DNA of 64,000 nucleotides, taken from the NCBI RefSeq assembly GCF_014202645.1, contig NZ_JACHHG010000015.1:1-64000 (forward strand). The letters run 5' to 3'. Of this stretch, positions 29,803 through 39,013 are shown piece after piece. Source of the stretch: Deinobacterium chartae. GTDB taxonomy: Bacteria; Deinococcota; Deinococci; Deinococcales; Deinococcaceae. The translations under genes were made by a program, and so were the position numbers. Numbering within the stretch: position 1 is the stretch's first letter; every line of letters begins with the position of its first letter. The notes beneath the pieces were generated by a model that was given only the letters and a program-made list of their open reading frames with translations, made no database searches and had not been told where the DNA came from.

Positions 29803-31050
29803 TCACTCAGGTGTCTGGACAGCTTGCATCACGTCCTCGAGGCGCCGCTGCAGCTCGATTGGATCCGTGCGCGTGATGCGCACTTCGGGCGTGCCGTGCC
29901 AGGACCCGAAGCCCCGCAGCGTGCGCGCGAGGGCTTCGAGCAGCCGGGCCGAGGGGTTCACGCCGGGCTCGAGGTGCAGCGCCTTGACTTCGAGCACCCC
30001 TTCCCGGCGGTGGGCTTTGGCGTCGAGCCGCCCGACCAGGGCGTCGTGGTGCAGGATCGGCAGGGTGAAGTAGCCGTAGCGGCGCTTGGGCTCGGGCGTA
30101 TAGCACTCGATGCGGTACTCGAAACCGAAGGTCTCCGAGAGCCGCCTGCGGTCCCAGACCAGCGGATCAAACGGCGAGAGCAGTTCGGTGCGGCGCGCCC
30201 GGAGGTCGCCCGCACGGACCGCCTCGAGCAGCTCGAGGTTGTCCCGGTGGACCAGCAGCGGCTCGCGAAAGCCGCTGACGGGCAGCTCAAAAATCTCTCC
30301 TTCCCGTAGCAGGTCGTGCAGGGCGGGTTTGACCGCGGCGCCGGACAGGCGGTAGTAATCCGGCACCCAGGCGGCGCGGGCAGCGCCCAGGGCGCGCACC
30401 GAGCGCGCAACCATCTCGCGGCGGGCCTGGGCAGCGGGGAGGGCGTGATCGTCGTTCCAGCCGGGGAGCACGCGTTCGCGCAGATCGTAGACCCGCTGGA
30501 AGTTCTCGCGGGCGCGCACCATCACCTCACCGACGTTGAACAGCCGCTCGAGCGCTTCTTTCTCGAACTTCCAGTTCCACCACGTTCCCTTCTGGCCGTC
30601 GGTGCGCTCGAAGTCGCGGGCGCGCACCGGACCTGCCGCGAGGGCCGCGCGTACCCGCGCGACCTCGCCCGCGTGCTGCTGCAGCCACGCCTGCCCCCGC
30701 TGGACCCTCGAGGCCCCCCGACCGGCCTGGGCGTGGCCCAGCATGACGTGGCGGTAGAGCGCGTAGTCCTCGATCGGCAGGAAACTGGCCTCGTGCGACC
30801 AGTACTCGAACAGCTTGCCCTCGGCCAGCAGCTGCTCGAGCCACACCGGCGGAAAAGCTCCCAATCGGGCGTACAGCACCAGATAAGGACTGCGGTTGAC
30901 GACGTGAATCGTGTCGATCTGCAAAATCCCCATGTGGCGGATGGCCGCAAGGAGGTCCTCCTTGCGGGCCAGCCGCGTGGGCGGGGCGTGCAGACGCTGC
31001 GCGGCGATCTGCAGGGTACGCAGCTGCGAGACCTCGAGGAGACTGGGCAT
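29803..31050 (-). CDS. YcaQ/AlkX-type winged-helix DNA glycosylase (crosslink repair)
   Basis: 415 aa, one HTH_42-family protein. E. coli YcaQ and Streptomyces AlkZ unhook interstrand crosslinks and bulky alkyl adducts. The catalytic QxD motif of the family is present as Gln44-Ile45-Asp46 in HMGILQIDTIHVVNRSPYLV. FEYWSHEASFLPIEDYALY and LLSPFDPLVWDRRRLSETF are also family marks. Start 31050 rather than the longer frame is supported by TATGCT 6 nt upstream. Fits a damage-tolerant organism. Confidence 0.85.
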   Translation of the reverse strand: MPSLLEVSQLRTLQIAAQRLHAPPTRLARKEDLLAAIRHMGILQIDTIHVVNRSPYLVLYARLGAFPPVWLEQLLAEGKLFEYWSHEASFLPIEDYALYRHVMLGHAQAGRGASRVQRGQAWLQQHAGEVARVRAALAAGPVRARDFERTDGQKGTWWNWKFEKEALERLFNVGEVMVRARENFQRVYDLRERVLPGWNDDHALPAAQARREMVARSVRALGAARAAWVPDYYRLSGAAVKPALHDLLREGEIFELPVSGFREPLLVHRDNLELLEAVRAGDLRARRTELLSPFDPLVWDRRRLSETFGFEYRIECYTPEPKRRYGYFTLPILHHDALVGRLDAKAHRREGVLEVKALHLEPGVNPSARLLEALARTLRGFGSWHGTPEVRITRTDPIELQRRLEDVMQAVQTPE

Positions 31051-31056
31051 GTTTGC

Positions 31057-31062
31057 AGCATA
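31057..31062 (-). promoter_or_regulatory. Leaderless-type -10 of the ycaQ-like gene
   Basis: TATGCT, GCAAAC, ATG. The same 15 nt are found at 6047-6061 before an unrelated gene. Confidence 0.6.
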
Positions 31063-31094
31063 GCAAGTCGGATTGAATTCGCCATAGACCAATC

Positions 31095-31289
31095 GGCGCA
31101 TGTTCACGGACGGCTCCGGCCCTGGGTTACGCGCCCCTCTTCAGGGTGCTAAAGAGGGGCGCAGGGGGCCGCCTGATCCGCAAGGCCGGAATCATGGCGT
31201 TGGTCCTCGAGGGGGGCGAGGTGCGGCCGGGCGACCGAATCCGCGTGGCGTTGCCGCCCGAACCGCATCTGCCCCTCGAGCGGGTCTAG
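31095..31289 (+). pseudogene. 3' remnant of a MOSC-domain gene
   Basis: The frame ending at TAG 31289 reads RKAGIMALVLEGGEVRPGDR and then IRVALPPEPHLPLERV, the usual C-terminus of MOSC (molybdenum-cofactor sulfurase C-terminal) proteins. Upstream in the same frame it continues to about 31095 (ACSRTAPALGYAPLF) and then loses similarity. No start codon with a ribosome site is present. The 5' two-thirds are gone, replaced by the ycaQ promoter region. Its end overlaps the convergent nucleoside hydrolase stop by 4 nt. Confidence 0.6.
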
Positions 31290-32227
31290 GCCGGAGCCCG
31301 CTCTCCGACCGCGCGATGCAGCATCTCGATAAAGCGCGTCCGGTCGGCCTCCAAGACCACCCGGGCGTTGGGGGTCTTCCCGCTGATCCGCAGGTGGTCC
31401 ACCACCGACTGGCCCCGGCACAGTTCGCTGCGGTCCTCTACGGTCACGTGCAGGTGGCGGACGTCCAGGGCGACGCGCTCGTCGAGGGCCACCGCCATGG
31501 CGATGGGATCGGGCAGGTCAAAGCCCTCGAGGGCGGTGTTCTCGCGAGACCAGGCATCCAAGACCGCCTGAATGTCCACGCAGAACTCGGCCAGCGGTGT
31601 GCCGATGGCGCGCAACGCGGCGATGTCTTGGGGAGCGAAGGTCGCGTATTTCCAGGAGATGTCCCAGCCGATCATGGTGATGGGCAGGCCCGAATCGAAC
31701 ACGATGCGCGCCGCCTCGGGGTCGGCCCAGAAGTTGTATTCGCCCACCGGCGTGATGTTGCCCGGTCCCTGCCCGGTACCGCCCATGACGTAGCAGGCGC
31801 GCACCTTGCCGGCCAGACCAGGGTCACGCAGCAGGGCGGTGGCAAGGTTGCTCAGCGGCCCCAGCGTGACCAGCTCGATTTCTCCGGCGTAGCGGTGAAT
31901 CAGCTCGGCGAGCACGTCCACCGCGTGACCGGAAGCCGGAGTGCGGCCCTCGAGGGACAGGCCGATATCGCCCATACCGTCGATGCCGTGAATGGTCTGC
32001 GCGGTCTCGAGCGGGCGCATCAGCGGCCGTTCGAGACCCTCGTACACCGGAACGTCTGCGCCGCAGAGCTCGGCGGTGTACAGGGCGTTTTGCGCTCCCT
32101 GCCGCATGTGAACGTTGCCGGCTACGACCGTGATGGCCTCTACCCGCACCTCGGGATGGCGCAGGGCCATCACCAGCGCTACCGCGTCGTCCGAACCCGT
32201 GTCGGTGTCGATCACCATACGTCTCAT
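31286..32227 (-). CDS. Inosine/uridine-preferring nucleoside hydrolase
   Basis: 313 aa. Cleaves the N-glycosidic bond of ribonucleosides. The Ca-binding signature is at residues 7-14 (IDTDTGSDDAVAL). GNVHMRQGAQNAL, LVTLGPLSNLATALLRDP, VMGGTGQGPGNITPVGEYNF and the C-terminal DPIAMAVALDE follow. The ATG at 32227 has GGAGGAGA upstream. It is the neighbour of a LacI-type regulator transcribed the same way from upstream, and its promoter overlaps a LacI-type operator. The purine or pyrimidine preference cannot be told. Confidence 0.9.
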   Translation of the reverse strand: MRRMVIDTDTGSDDAVALVMALRHPEVRVEAITVVAGNVHMRQGAQNALYTAELCGADVPVYEGLERPLMRPLETAQTIHGIDGMGDIGLSLEGRTPASGHAVDVLAELIHRYAGEIELVTLGPLSNLATALLRDPGLAGKVRACYVMGGTGQGPGNITPVGEYNFWADPEAARIVFDSGLPITMIGWDISWKYATFAPQDIAALRAIGTPLAEFCVDIQAVLDAWSRENTALEGFDLPDPIAMAVALDERVALDVRHLHVTVEDRSELCRGQSVVDHLRISGKTPNARVVLEADRTRFIEMLHRAVGERAPA

Positions 32228-32291
32228 TCGCTCTCCTCCGGAACCCGCAAGCTCCGCTCCCCTGCCCTGCTCGAGGAGCATCATGGTTTTA

Positions 32292-32307
32292 GTCACACGT
32301 GTGACAA
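32292..32307. promoter_or_regulatory. LacI-type operator overlapping the nucleoside hydrolase promoter
   Basis: GTCACACGTGTGAC (32292-32305) is a perfect 14-bp palindrome with the central CG typical of LacI-family operators. On the minus strand TTGTCA (32307-32302) can serve as -35, with CATGAT 16 nt further as a weak -10. The operator therefore overlaps the -35 and would block it. Confidence 0.65.
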
Positions 32308-32354
32308 GAGCAGTCTAAGCGTCCGGGGGCGCGGCTGCAACCGCCCCGATCCGC

Positions 32355-33371
32355 TCAGCCGGAACGCGGCGGAGCGGTCGAAGCCCGCAGCACCAGGGCG
32401 GTCGGCAACACCTGACGCGCGGGCACCTCCCGCCCCTCGAGGTGGTCGAGCAACGCCGCCAGGGCCAGAGCCCCGAGCCGCGCCGGAGCGGCCGCCACCG
32501 TGGTGAGCTCGGGCTCGAGCAAACGGGAGAGCTCCACGTCGTTAAAGCCCACCACCGACAGGTCCCGGGGAATCTCCAGCTCCAGATCCCGCGCCGCCTT
32601 GTACAGCCCCGCCGCCAGCAGGTCATCCTCGCAGAACACCGCCGTAGGAGGCAGGGTGCTCTGCAACAGCCGCAACCCCGCCACCCGCGCCGCTTCTACC
32701 TCGAGGTCCGCAGCGACCTCGGTCACCTCGAGACCGCGCGCGCGCAGCACCGCAAGAAAGGCCGCCCGCCGCAGCTCAAAGGTGCGGTCGCGCACGCGCG
32801 ACGCCAGATACCCGAGCCGGCGGTGACCCAGATCGAGCAGGTGCCGCGCCGCCGCCGCGCCGCCCTGCGCCACGTCGAGCAGCACCGAGGGCACGCCCTC
32901 GGCCTCCACCTCCATCAGCACCGCTCTCCCCCGCCAGGCCTCGAGGTCAAGCCCTGCGGGCGGCCGCCACAACAAAAAGCCTGCGACCGTCTGGCGCGAC
33001 AGGGTCTCGAGCAGCGTTTCCTGCCACTGTCCTTCCTCGCCCGCATCCACCAGCAGCACCGCGTAGCCCCGCTCGCGCGCCTGAGCGGCGGCACCCAGCA
33101 TCAGCGGCACGAAAAAGGGATTGGCGGCCTGCGGCACCAGCAGCGCCACCGCCGAGGACCGTCCCAAGCGCAGCGCCCGCGCGGCCGCGTCGGGGCGGTA
33201 GCCGAGCTGCCGCGCCGCCTCACGCACCGCGCGCTGCACCGCCTCGGTCACGCGGCCCTCGGCCTTGCCGTTCATCACCAGCGAAACGGTCGAGCGGTCC
33301 ACTCCGGCCAAGCGGGCCACATCCAAGCTGGTCGGGCGGCGGGCGCGTTTCCTGGAGGCAGCATCGCTCAT
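32355..33371 (-). CDS. LacI-family transcriptional regulator
   Basis: 338 aa. N-terminal HTH: SLDVARLAGVDRSTVSLVMN with hinge helix around ALRLGRSSAVALLVPQAANP. The periplasmic-binding-protein-like effector domain follows, with HLLDLGHRRLGYLASRVRD and FCEDDLLAAGLYKAARDLEL. A charged N-terminal arm (SRKRARRP) precedes the HTH. Start 33371 has TATGCT 7 nt upstream. By context it probably senses a nucleoside or sugar and controls the nucleoside hydrolase through the operator at 32292-32305. Confidence 0.9.
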   Translation of the reverse strand: MSDAASRKRARRPTSLDVARLAGVDRSTVSLVMNGKAEGRVTEAVQRAVREAARQLGYRPDAAARALRLGRSSAVALLVPQAANPFFVPLMLGAAAQARERGYAVLLVDAGEEGQWQETLLETLSRQTVAGFLLWRPPAGLDLEAWRGRAVLMEVEAEGVPSVLLDVAQGGAAAARHLLDLGHRRLGYLASRVRDRTFELRRAAFLAVLRARGLEVTEVAADLEVEAARVAGLRLLQSTLPPTAVFCEDDLLAAGLYKAARDLELEIPRDLSVVGFNDVELSRLLEPELTTVAAAPARLGALALAALLDHLEGREVPARQVLPTALVLRASTAPPRSG

Positions 33372-33378
33372 GGCCCCC

Positions 33379-33384
33379 AGCATA
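33379..33384 (-). promoter_or_regulatory. Leaderless-type -10 of the LacI-family gene
   Basis: TATGCT, 7 nt, ATG (33371) on the minus strand. Confidence 0.5.
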
Positions 33385-33440
33385 GCCGCCCCGGCGCCGG
33401 CGCTCCTTCACCCCGCCCCGCCTTGGCCCTGCCCGCACTG

Positions 33441-33446
33441 TATACT
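33441..33446 (+). promoter_or_regulatory. -10 of prfB
   Basis: TATACT, giving a leader of about 35 nt with GGGAGG before ATG 33488. No clear -35. Confidence 0.5.
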
Positions 33447-33487
33447 CGGCTGTGCGTCCCGCCGAGGCGGGGCAAGGGAGGATAGCC

Positions 33488-34580
<1,093 letters not shown>

Positions 34581-34608
34581 CCCTCGCAGGCACAGAGATT
34601 GCATGCAA

Positions 34609-34635
34609 CGAGGGGCAGGTATGGCCTGCCCCTCG
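34609..34635. terminator. Bidirectional hairpin between prfB and the SRPBCC gene
   Basis: 11-bp perfect stem CGAGGGGCAGG (34609-34619) with 34625-34635 and a TATGG loop, between two convergent genes. Confidence 0.65.
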
Positions 34636-34652
34636 AGATCGTTGCGGGTAAT

Positions 34653-35102
34653 TTAGCTGATCTGCCCGCGCCAGGCACCGGTTTCAGTGCCGCGCGACTC
34701 GATGAAGTCCTTGAAGCGCTGCAAGTCGCCCTCGACGCGGCGCGACACGAAGCCCAGGGCGTCACCGATGTGTTCCACCGCGCCCTCGGGCTCGTACTCG
34801 AGGTGCAAGGTGACCTGGGTGGTGTTCTCGTCCACCGGGTGGAAGGTGACCATACCGGCGTTGCGCGCACCGGTGATCGAGGTCCACGCCACGCGGTGGT
34901 CCGGCACCTGCTCGGTGATCTCGGCATCCCACTCCTCGGTCTTACCGGCGATCTCGGCCCGCCAGTGCAGCCGCTTGTCATCGAGCTGCTGCACCATTTC
35001 CACGCCTTCCATAAAGCGGGGGAACTCTTCGAACTGAGTCCACTGGTTGTAGGCGGTGCGGACCGGAACGTTGACGGTGATGACCTTTTCCTGATGTGCC
35101 AT
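34653..35102 (-). CDS. SRPBCC (polyketide cyclase/START-like) family protein
   Basis: 149 aa. Marks: MAHQEKVITVNVPVRTAYNQ, WTQFEEFPRFMEGVEMVQQL, WDAEITEQVPDHRVAWTS. This is the coenzyme-Q-binding/cyclase-like subgroup of the helix-grip fold, which binds small hydrophobic ligands. Strong AAGGAGG before ATG 35102. It follows the small acidic gene by 32 nt in the same direction, so probably one operon; both look like stress-type soluble proteins. Confidence 0.75.
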   Translation of the reverse strand: MAHQEKVITVNVPVRTAYNQWTQFEEFPRFMEGVEMVQQLDDKRLHWRAEIAGKTEEWDAEITEQVPDHRVAWTSITGARNAGMVTFHPVDENTTQVTLHLEYEPEGAVEHIGDALGFVSRRVEGDLQRFKDFIESRGTETGAWRGQIS

Positions 35103-35134
35103 AGCGACCTCCTTAAAAGGGTGGAGTAAGCGGG

Positions 35135-35380
35135 TTACTGGTCCTTGCTGATGTCCTTGCCGCGACTGACGTCCTCGACCTCCTGCGCGATGGCGTTCGA
35201 AGTCCCCATGTCGCGCACGATCTGGGGCTGGTCCACCACGTTCTGGTGGTCCTTGCCCTCGAGGGCCTGTTCCTGGGTGAACTCGTTGCCCGAGTCATCC
35301 GGCTGCGGCTCGAGGTCCTGAAGGTCCTCGCGCTGCGTGTCGTTCGCACGGCGGTTCTTTTCAATAGGATCGTCGGCCAT
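35135..35380 (-). CDS. Small acidic hydrophilic protein, unknown
   Basis: 81 aa from ATG 35380: MADDPIEKNRRANDTQREDL, ending SRGKDISKDQ. Rich in Asp, Gln, Asn and Glu with almost no hydrophobic core, so it is probably disordered. No family recognised. GTGGGGCC precedes the start. In operon with the SRPBCC gene. It resembles desiccation-type hydrophilic proteins only in composition. Confidence 0.6.
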   Translation of the reverse strand: MADDPIEKNRRANDTQREDLQDLEPQPDDSGNEFTQEQALEGKDHQNVVDQPQIVRDMGTSNAIAQEVEDVSRGKDISKDQ

Positions 35381-35488
35381 GGCCCCACTACACCTCAAGG
35401 CGCTGGACGGACGGTGATGACAGATCAAAGCCGAGTTCATCCGAAGGTACGCAAAGCTTAGGACTGTTATCACCCGCCCAACCCTCTA

Positions 35489-35541
35489 CAGCAACAGATG
35501 AGACGCCCTGCACGCGGTGCAGGGCGTCTCATCTGTTGCTG
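35489..35541 (-). terminator. 25-bp perfect hairpin after the small membrane-protein gene
   Basis: 35489-35513 and 35517-35541 are exact complements with a 3-nt GCG loop, 1 nt from the stop of the upstream minus-strand gene. No U-run. Confidence 0.65.
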
Positions 35542-35542
35542 G

Positions 35543-35983
35543 TCAGTTGCGCATGCGGCTCAGCAGGGCACTGACCCCGGCAAGAATCAGAAAAACCGGC
35601 CAGATCCGGCCCCAGTCGAGCCGCAGCAGGAAGGCCAGACCGATAAAGGTGGGAAACAACGCGCTGTAGAGGGCCGAGGCCACATCGCGGGTGAAACGGT
35701 GCCCGGCGGCTTGGTAGGCAGTCCAGGCCCGGCCCAGCATCAGCACGCCCGGAACCAGAAGAAACAGCGCCCACCAGTTGTGCAGCAGGGTGACGTTCCC
35801 GAAGGTGTTCTCGGCCATAAAAATCAGGCCGATGGCCACCAGGATGACCCCGGCAACCTGCCGACCATCCCACGCGGAGGTGAAACAGCTCCCCTGGGCG
35901 GGCGCGGACGGCCCAGGGGGCCCAGCAGGTTGAGGGGGCTCGACTTTTTCGAGCCTGACGCGATCTTCTCCTCTGGGGTCCAT
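35543..35983 (-). CDS. Small membrane protein (LiaI/DUF5668-like), unknown
   Basis: 146 aa. A Pro-rich cytoplasmic N-terminus of about 40 residues is followed by membrane segments: VAGVILVAIGLIFMAENTFG, NWWALFLLVPGVLMLGRAW, SALFPTFIGLAFLL, WGRIWPVFLILAGVSALLS. Paired short hairpins with a central Trp resemble the LiaI/LiaF membrane part. AGGAGGAGCGT before the ATG. Monocistronic with a strong 3' hairpin. Confidence 0.6.
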   Translation of the reverse strand: MDPRGEDRVRLEKVEPPQPAGPPGPSAPAQGSCFTSAWDGRQVAGVILVAIGLIFMAENTFGNVTLLHNWWALFLLVPGVLMLGRAWTAYQAAGHRFTRDVASALYSALFPTFIGLAFLLRLDWGRIWPVFLILAGVSALLSRMRN

Positions 35984-36077
35984 ACGCTCCTCCTGACCTC
36001 CATCTTAACGAGGCATCAGGCGGTGCAGTTCCCTCGCCGTGGAGCGGCGGCCCCTTCAGGCAGCCGCCCGGAGATCA

Positions 36078-36944
36078 TCACTTGCGGGTAAAGCGCAGTT
36101 CCACGCCGCCCGAAGCGCTCAGGACCAGCATAGCGCCCTCGAGGCGGTAGCCGCTCACCTGACCCAGCCCTGCCAGCAGAGCGGTCTCGAGCCGGTTGGC
36201 TGCCGGATCGGCGCAGGCCATCTTGGTCGAGACCGGCGGGGTCAGGGCCAGCCGCGCGCCCTCGAGGGTGTACTGTCCCGAGAAGCGGTTGCAGCCAGCG
36301 TCTCCGCTGACCGACCCGCCGCGGAAGGTGATCTCCGGACGGCGCGCGCCGCCCGAAGGGGCGGTCACGGCGGTTCCCGAGCGGATCTCGCTCAGCTGCC
36401 ACGTGCCCTCGAGGGAAGTAGCGGGTTGGGGTGCGGGCGCTGCGGCCGCGGCGCTGCCCGAGGGAGCAGCGGTCGCCGGGCGGCCAGCGGCGCCCGCACC
36501 CGCGCCCTCGGCGCGGAAGACCAGCAGTTCGCCGCTGCTGGCCAAGATGGCCAGCGACTTCTCCGAACGCACGGCGCGCTTGGCGGCGGCGAGGAACTTG
36601 AGGTAGCGGGTTTCCAGGGTGTTGGTGGCAGGCTCGGCGCAGGCTTTCTGGGTGCTGACCAGCGGTCCGACCCTCAGCTCGAGGTTCTGACGGGTAAAGC
36701 TGCCTCCGAAGGTGTTGCACCCGGCAAAACCGCTGACCCGGCCTTGCTCGAAAACCAGGGTGGGCGGGTTCTTGCCCGGCAGGTTGACCTTGTTGTTGCC
36801 AAGGTTGATGGCTGCCAGCACCCAGCGGGTACCCTCGAGCGCCTGATCGGCTGGGGCGGCGAAGGCGACACCCGAGGCCAGGGCGAGGCTGACGGCGGCG
36901 ACCGGAAGGGTGGCCGTACGGGGCAGAGCAGGGGTTTTCTTCAT
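36078..36944 (-). CDS. Exported protein with two META domains
   Basis: 288 aa. Signal peptide MKKTPALPRTATLPVAAVSL with cleavage likely after ASGVAFA. Two META (HslJ-type) domains follow: LEGTRWVLAAINLGNNKVN with FAGCNTFGGSF and CAEPATNTLE, then LEGTWQLSEIRSGTAV with DAGCNRFSGQYT and CADPAANRLE. An Ala/Pro/Gly linker separates them. META domains occur in heat-shock (HslJ) and motility-related proteins; the role is unknown. The ribosome site is weak (AAGAAGC). Confidence 0.8.
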   Translation of the reverse strand: MKKTPALPRTATLPVAAVSLALASGVAFAAPADQALEGTRWVLAAINLGNNKVNLPGKNPPTLVFEQGRVSGFAGCNTFGGSFTRQNLELRVGPLVSTQKACAEPATNTLETRYLKFLAAAKRAVRSEKSLAILASSGELLVFRAEGAGAGAAGRPATAAPSGSAAAAAPAPQPATSLEGTWQLSEIRSGTAVTAPSGGARRPEITFRGGSVSGDAGCNRFSGQYTLEGARLALTPPVSTKMACADPAANRLETALLAGLGQVSGYRLEGAMLVLSASGGVELRFTRK

Positions 36945-37025
36945 TGCTTCTTACTGTGCCTCGCTCGCCCCTGAGAAACGCGTGAATCCGGTCCAAAGTA
37001 CCTCGACTCAGCGCTCACGAGCGCG

Positions 37026-37748
37026 TCAGGTAGAGCGGTGTCGCCCCAGCATCTCCGGCAGGCCCTGCAACGCCCGGCGCACGCCGCCCGCCCATCCCTG
37101 GGGCCCAGCCCCGAGCTCCTCGAGGGTTACCGGCTCCAGACCCCGCTGCTCGAGGCCCGGCAACAGCACCTCGAGCAGCGGCAGGGTACGCGCAGGACCG
37201 TCGTGCAGCAAGATCACCGACCCGGGCTGCACGTAGCGCAAGATACGCTCGGCCAGCGCGCGGGGGTCGCGGTCCAGCCAGTCTTGTCCCTCGAGGTCCC
37301 ACATGGCGACGCGGCGCCCGTAGGCGGCGGCGAACAGCCGGGTCAGCGGCGAGTGACCGCCGTGCGGCGGACGGTACAGCCCGCCCCGGCTCCGCGCAGG
37401 ATGCCACGCCAGCTGCGCGCGTTCGGTCCAGGGGGGCAGCAGCAGCGCGTGACGGTGCACCACGCCGTGCGACTCGACCTGATGCCCCGATTGCTCCAGC
37501 GCCCGCATCCGCTCCGGATGGCCCTCAGCGGCGCCTCGCAACACGAAGAAGGTCGCACGGGCGCGGTGGCGGGCGAGCACCTCGAGGAGGGCGGCGGTGC
37601 GTTCCGAAGGACCGTCGTCGAAGGTGAGGGCCACGCGGGAGCGGTCGCGCGGACCGTGCACCAGCGCGCCCAGGCTCATCGAGCGCAGCAGCAGGTCGGT
37701 CAGCGCCAGCCCGCCCATCAGCAGAGCCAGGGCCCGCAAGAGCCTCAC
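37026..37748 (-). CDS. Polysaccharide deacetylase (NodB/CE4 family)
   Basis: 240 aa. CE4 motifs: VALTFDDGPSERT (catalytic and metal Asp), SHGVVHRHALLL in place of the usual HTWxHP metal motif, YRPPHGGHS (RxPPxG), and SVILLHDGPARTL. An N-terminal hydrophobic segment (RLLRALALLMGGLALTDLLL) anchors it. Likely removes acetyl groups from a cell-wall or surface glycan. GTG 37748 overlaps the stop of the MFS gene (GTGA), so the two are co-translated. Confidence 0.85.
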   Translation of the reverse strand: MRLLRALALLMGGLALTDLLLRSMSLGALVHGPRDRSRVALTFDDGPSERTAALLEVLARHRARATFFVLRGAAEGHPERMRALEQSGHQVESHGVVHRHALLLPPWTERAQLAWHPARSRGGLYRPPHGGHSPLTRLFAAAYGRRVAMWDLEGQDWLDRDPRALAERILRYVQPGSVILLHDGPARTLPLLEVLLPGLEQRGLEPVTLEELGAGPQGWAGGVRRALQGLPEMLGRHRST

Positions 37749-38947
37749 GTGACCCTCTGGAGGCGCAGGCGGCGCATCAGCAGCAGGTAAAAGACCGCCA
37801 CCGCAAAAAACAGCGCGGCCCCGACCAGAAACGGCGCGCGGTGCCCCAGAAAGTCCCAGGCGAAGGACCCGACCGCCGGTCCGGCAGCGGTTCCCAGGTT
37901 CTCGGCGGTCATGAGTGCCCCCCAGGCCACCGCCCGGCGCTCCTCGGGCAGCAGGCGGGCCACCAGCCCGCCCCAGCCCGGTACGATACAGGCGTAGCCC
38001 AGTCCCGCCAGAATCGCGACGGGCACCAGCGCCCACACCTGCGAGACGTACGCGAGGCCCACGAAAGCCAGCATCGCTCCCAGCAGGCCCACGATCAGCA
38101 CCCGGTGAGGGCCGCGCCGGTCGGCCAGCTTCCCGGTCCAGTTCAGTGCGCCGTAGGCGGCCAGCGCCCCTACGCCGAGCACCAGCATCAGCCCGATGGT
38201 CGGCAGGTTCAGCTGCTTGGCGTACAGGTTGATGATCGGTCCCAGCATGGTGAGTGCCAGGGTCTGAATCAGGGCTGCGGGCAGCAGCGGCAGCAGGGCA
38301 CGCAGCTCGAGCCGCTGCCGCTGCGGATGCTCGGTCCCAGCACCTCGCTGGCTCCACAGGCTCAGCGCGATCACGGTGAGCAACACCTGCACCGCGACCA
38401 GCATCAGCCACGCGGCGGGGATCCCGAACAGGCTCAGCAGTCGGGGCTGAGCCAGCGCGGTGGTCGCCAGGAAGCCGATGCCGATGAACGGCGTGACCCC
38501 CATCTGCGCAAACCCGACCGCCCGGGCATGCTGATTGTCCGCCGCCGCGCGGGTTGCCAGGGTCATCACGCCGGGCCACAGCGGGCTCAGCGAGAATCCG
38601 TGCAGCATCGCCAGGGCGATGAACAACACCGGGTGCGTCGCCAGCGGCAGCAGCGCGGTGCACAGCAGGCCCAGCGCGGCGCACAGCGCGGTCACCCGGC
38701 CCAGACCGAAGCGCTCGACCAGCTCACCGCCCAGCGAACGCCCCAGGGTATCGGCCAGGTAGTGCAGCGACCACGCCAGCCCCACCAGCGCGAGGTTCAG
38801 GCCCATGACCTTGGGGCCGTAGGCGGTCAAGAAGGCGGCGTACAGGCCGGTACGGACCAGTTCGAACAGGGCCAGGACCAGCACAAAACGCACCACCACG
38901 CTCAGCTTGGCGCGCGGCCAGGGCAACGATTTCAGGATACGGTTCAC
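37745..38947 (-). CDS. MFS transporter
   Basis: 400 aa with 12 predicted segments. Marks: LYAAFLTAYGPKVMGLNLAL, GRSLGGELVERFGLGRVTAL, and second-half GALNWTGKLADRRGPHRVLI. C-terminal LVARLLPEERRAVAWGALMT and GTAAGPAVGSF resemble drug/sugar efflux members. Substrate unknown. GTG 38947 has GGAGAAAAG upstream. Co-translated with the deacetylase. Confidence 0.85.
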   Translation of the reverse strand: MNRILKSLPWPRAKLSVVVRFVLVLALFELVRTGLYAAFLTAYGPKVMGLNLALVGLAWSLHYLADTLGRSLGGELVERFGLGRVTALCAALGLLCTALLPLATHPVLFIALAMLHGFSLSPLWPGVMTLATRAAADNQHARAVGFAQMGVTPFIGIGFLATTALAQPRLLSLFGIPAAWLMLVAVQVLLTVIALSLWSQRGAGTEHPQRQRLELRALLPLLPAALIQTLALTMLGPIINLYAKQLNLPTIGLMLVLGVGALAAYGALNWTGKLADRRGPHRVLIVGLLGAMLAFVGLAYVSQVWALVPVAILAGLGYACIVPGWGGLVARLLPEERRAVAWGALMTAENLGTAAGPAVGSFAWDFLGHRAPFLVGAALFFAVAVFYLLLMRRLRLQRVT

Positions 38948-39013
38948 AGATCTTTTCTCCGGAGATGACCGAGACGGGTGGCGCAGACGATGAGAATTTG
39001 TCTACATTGAGGC

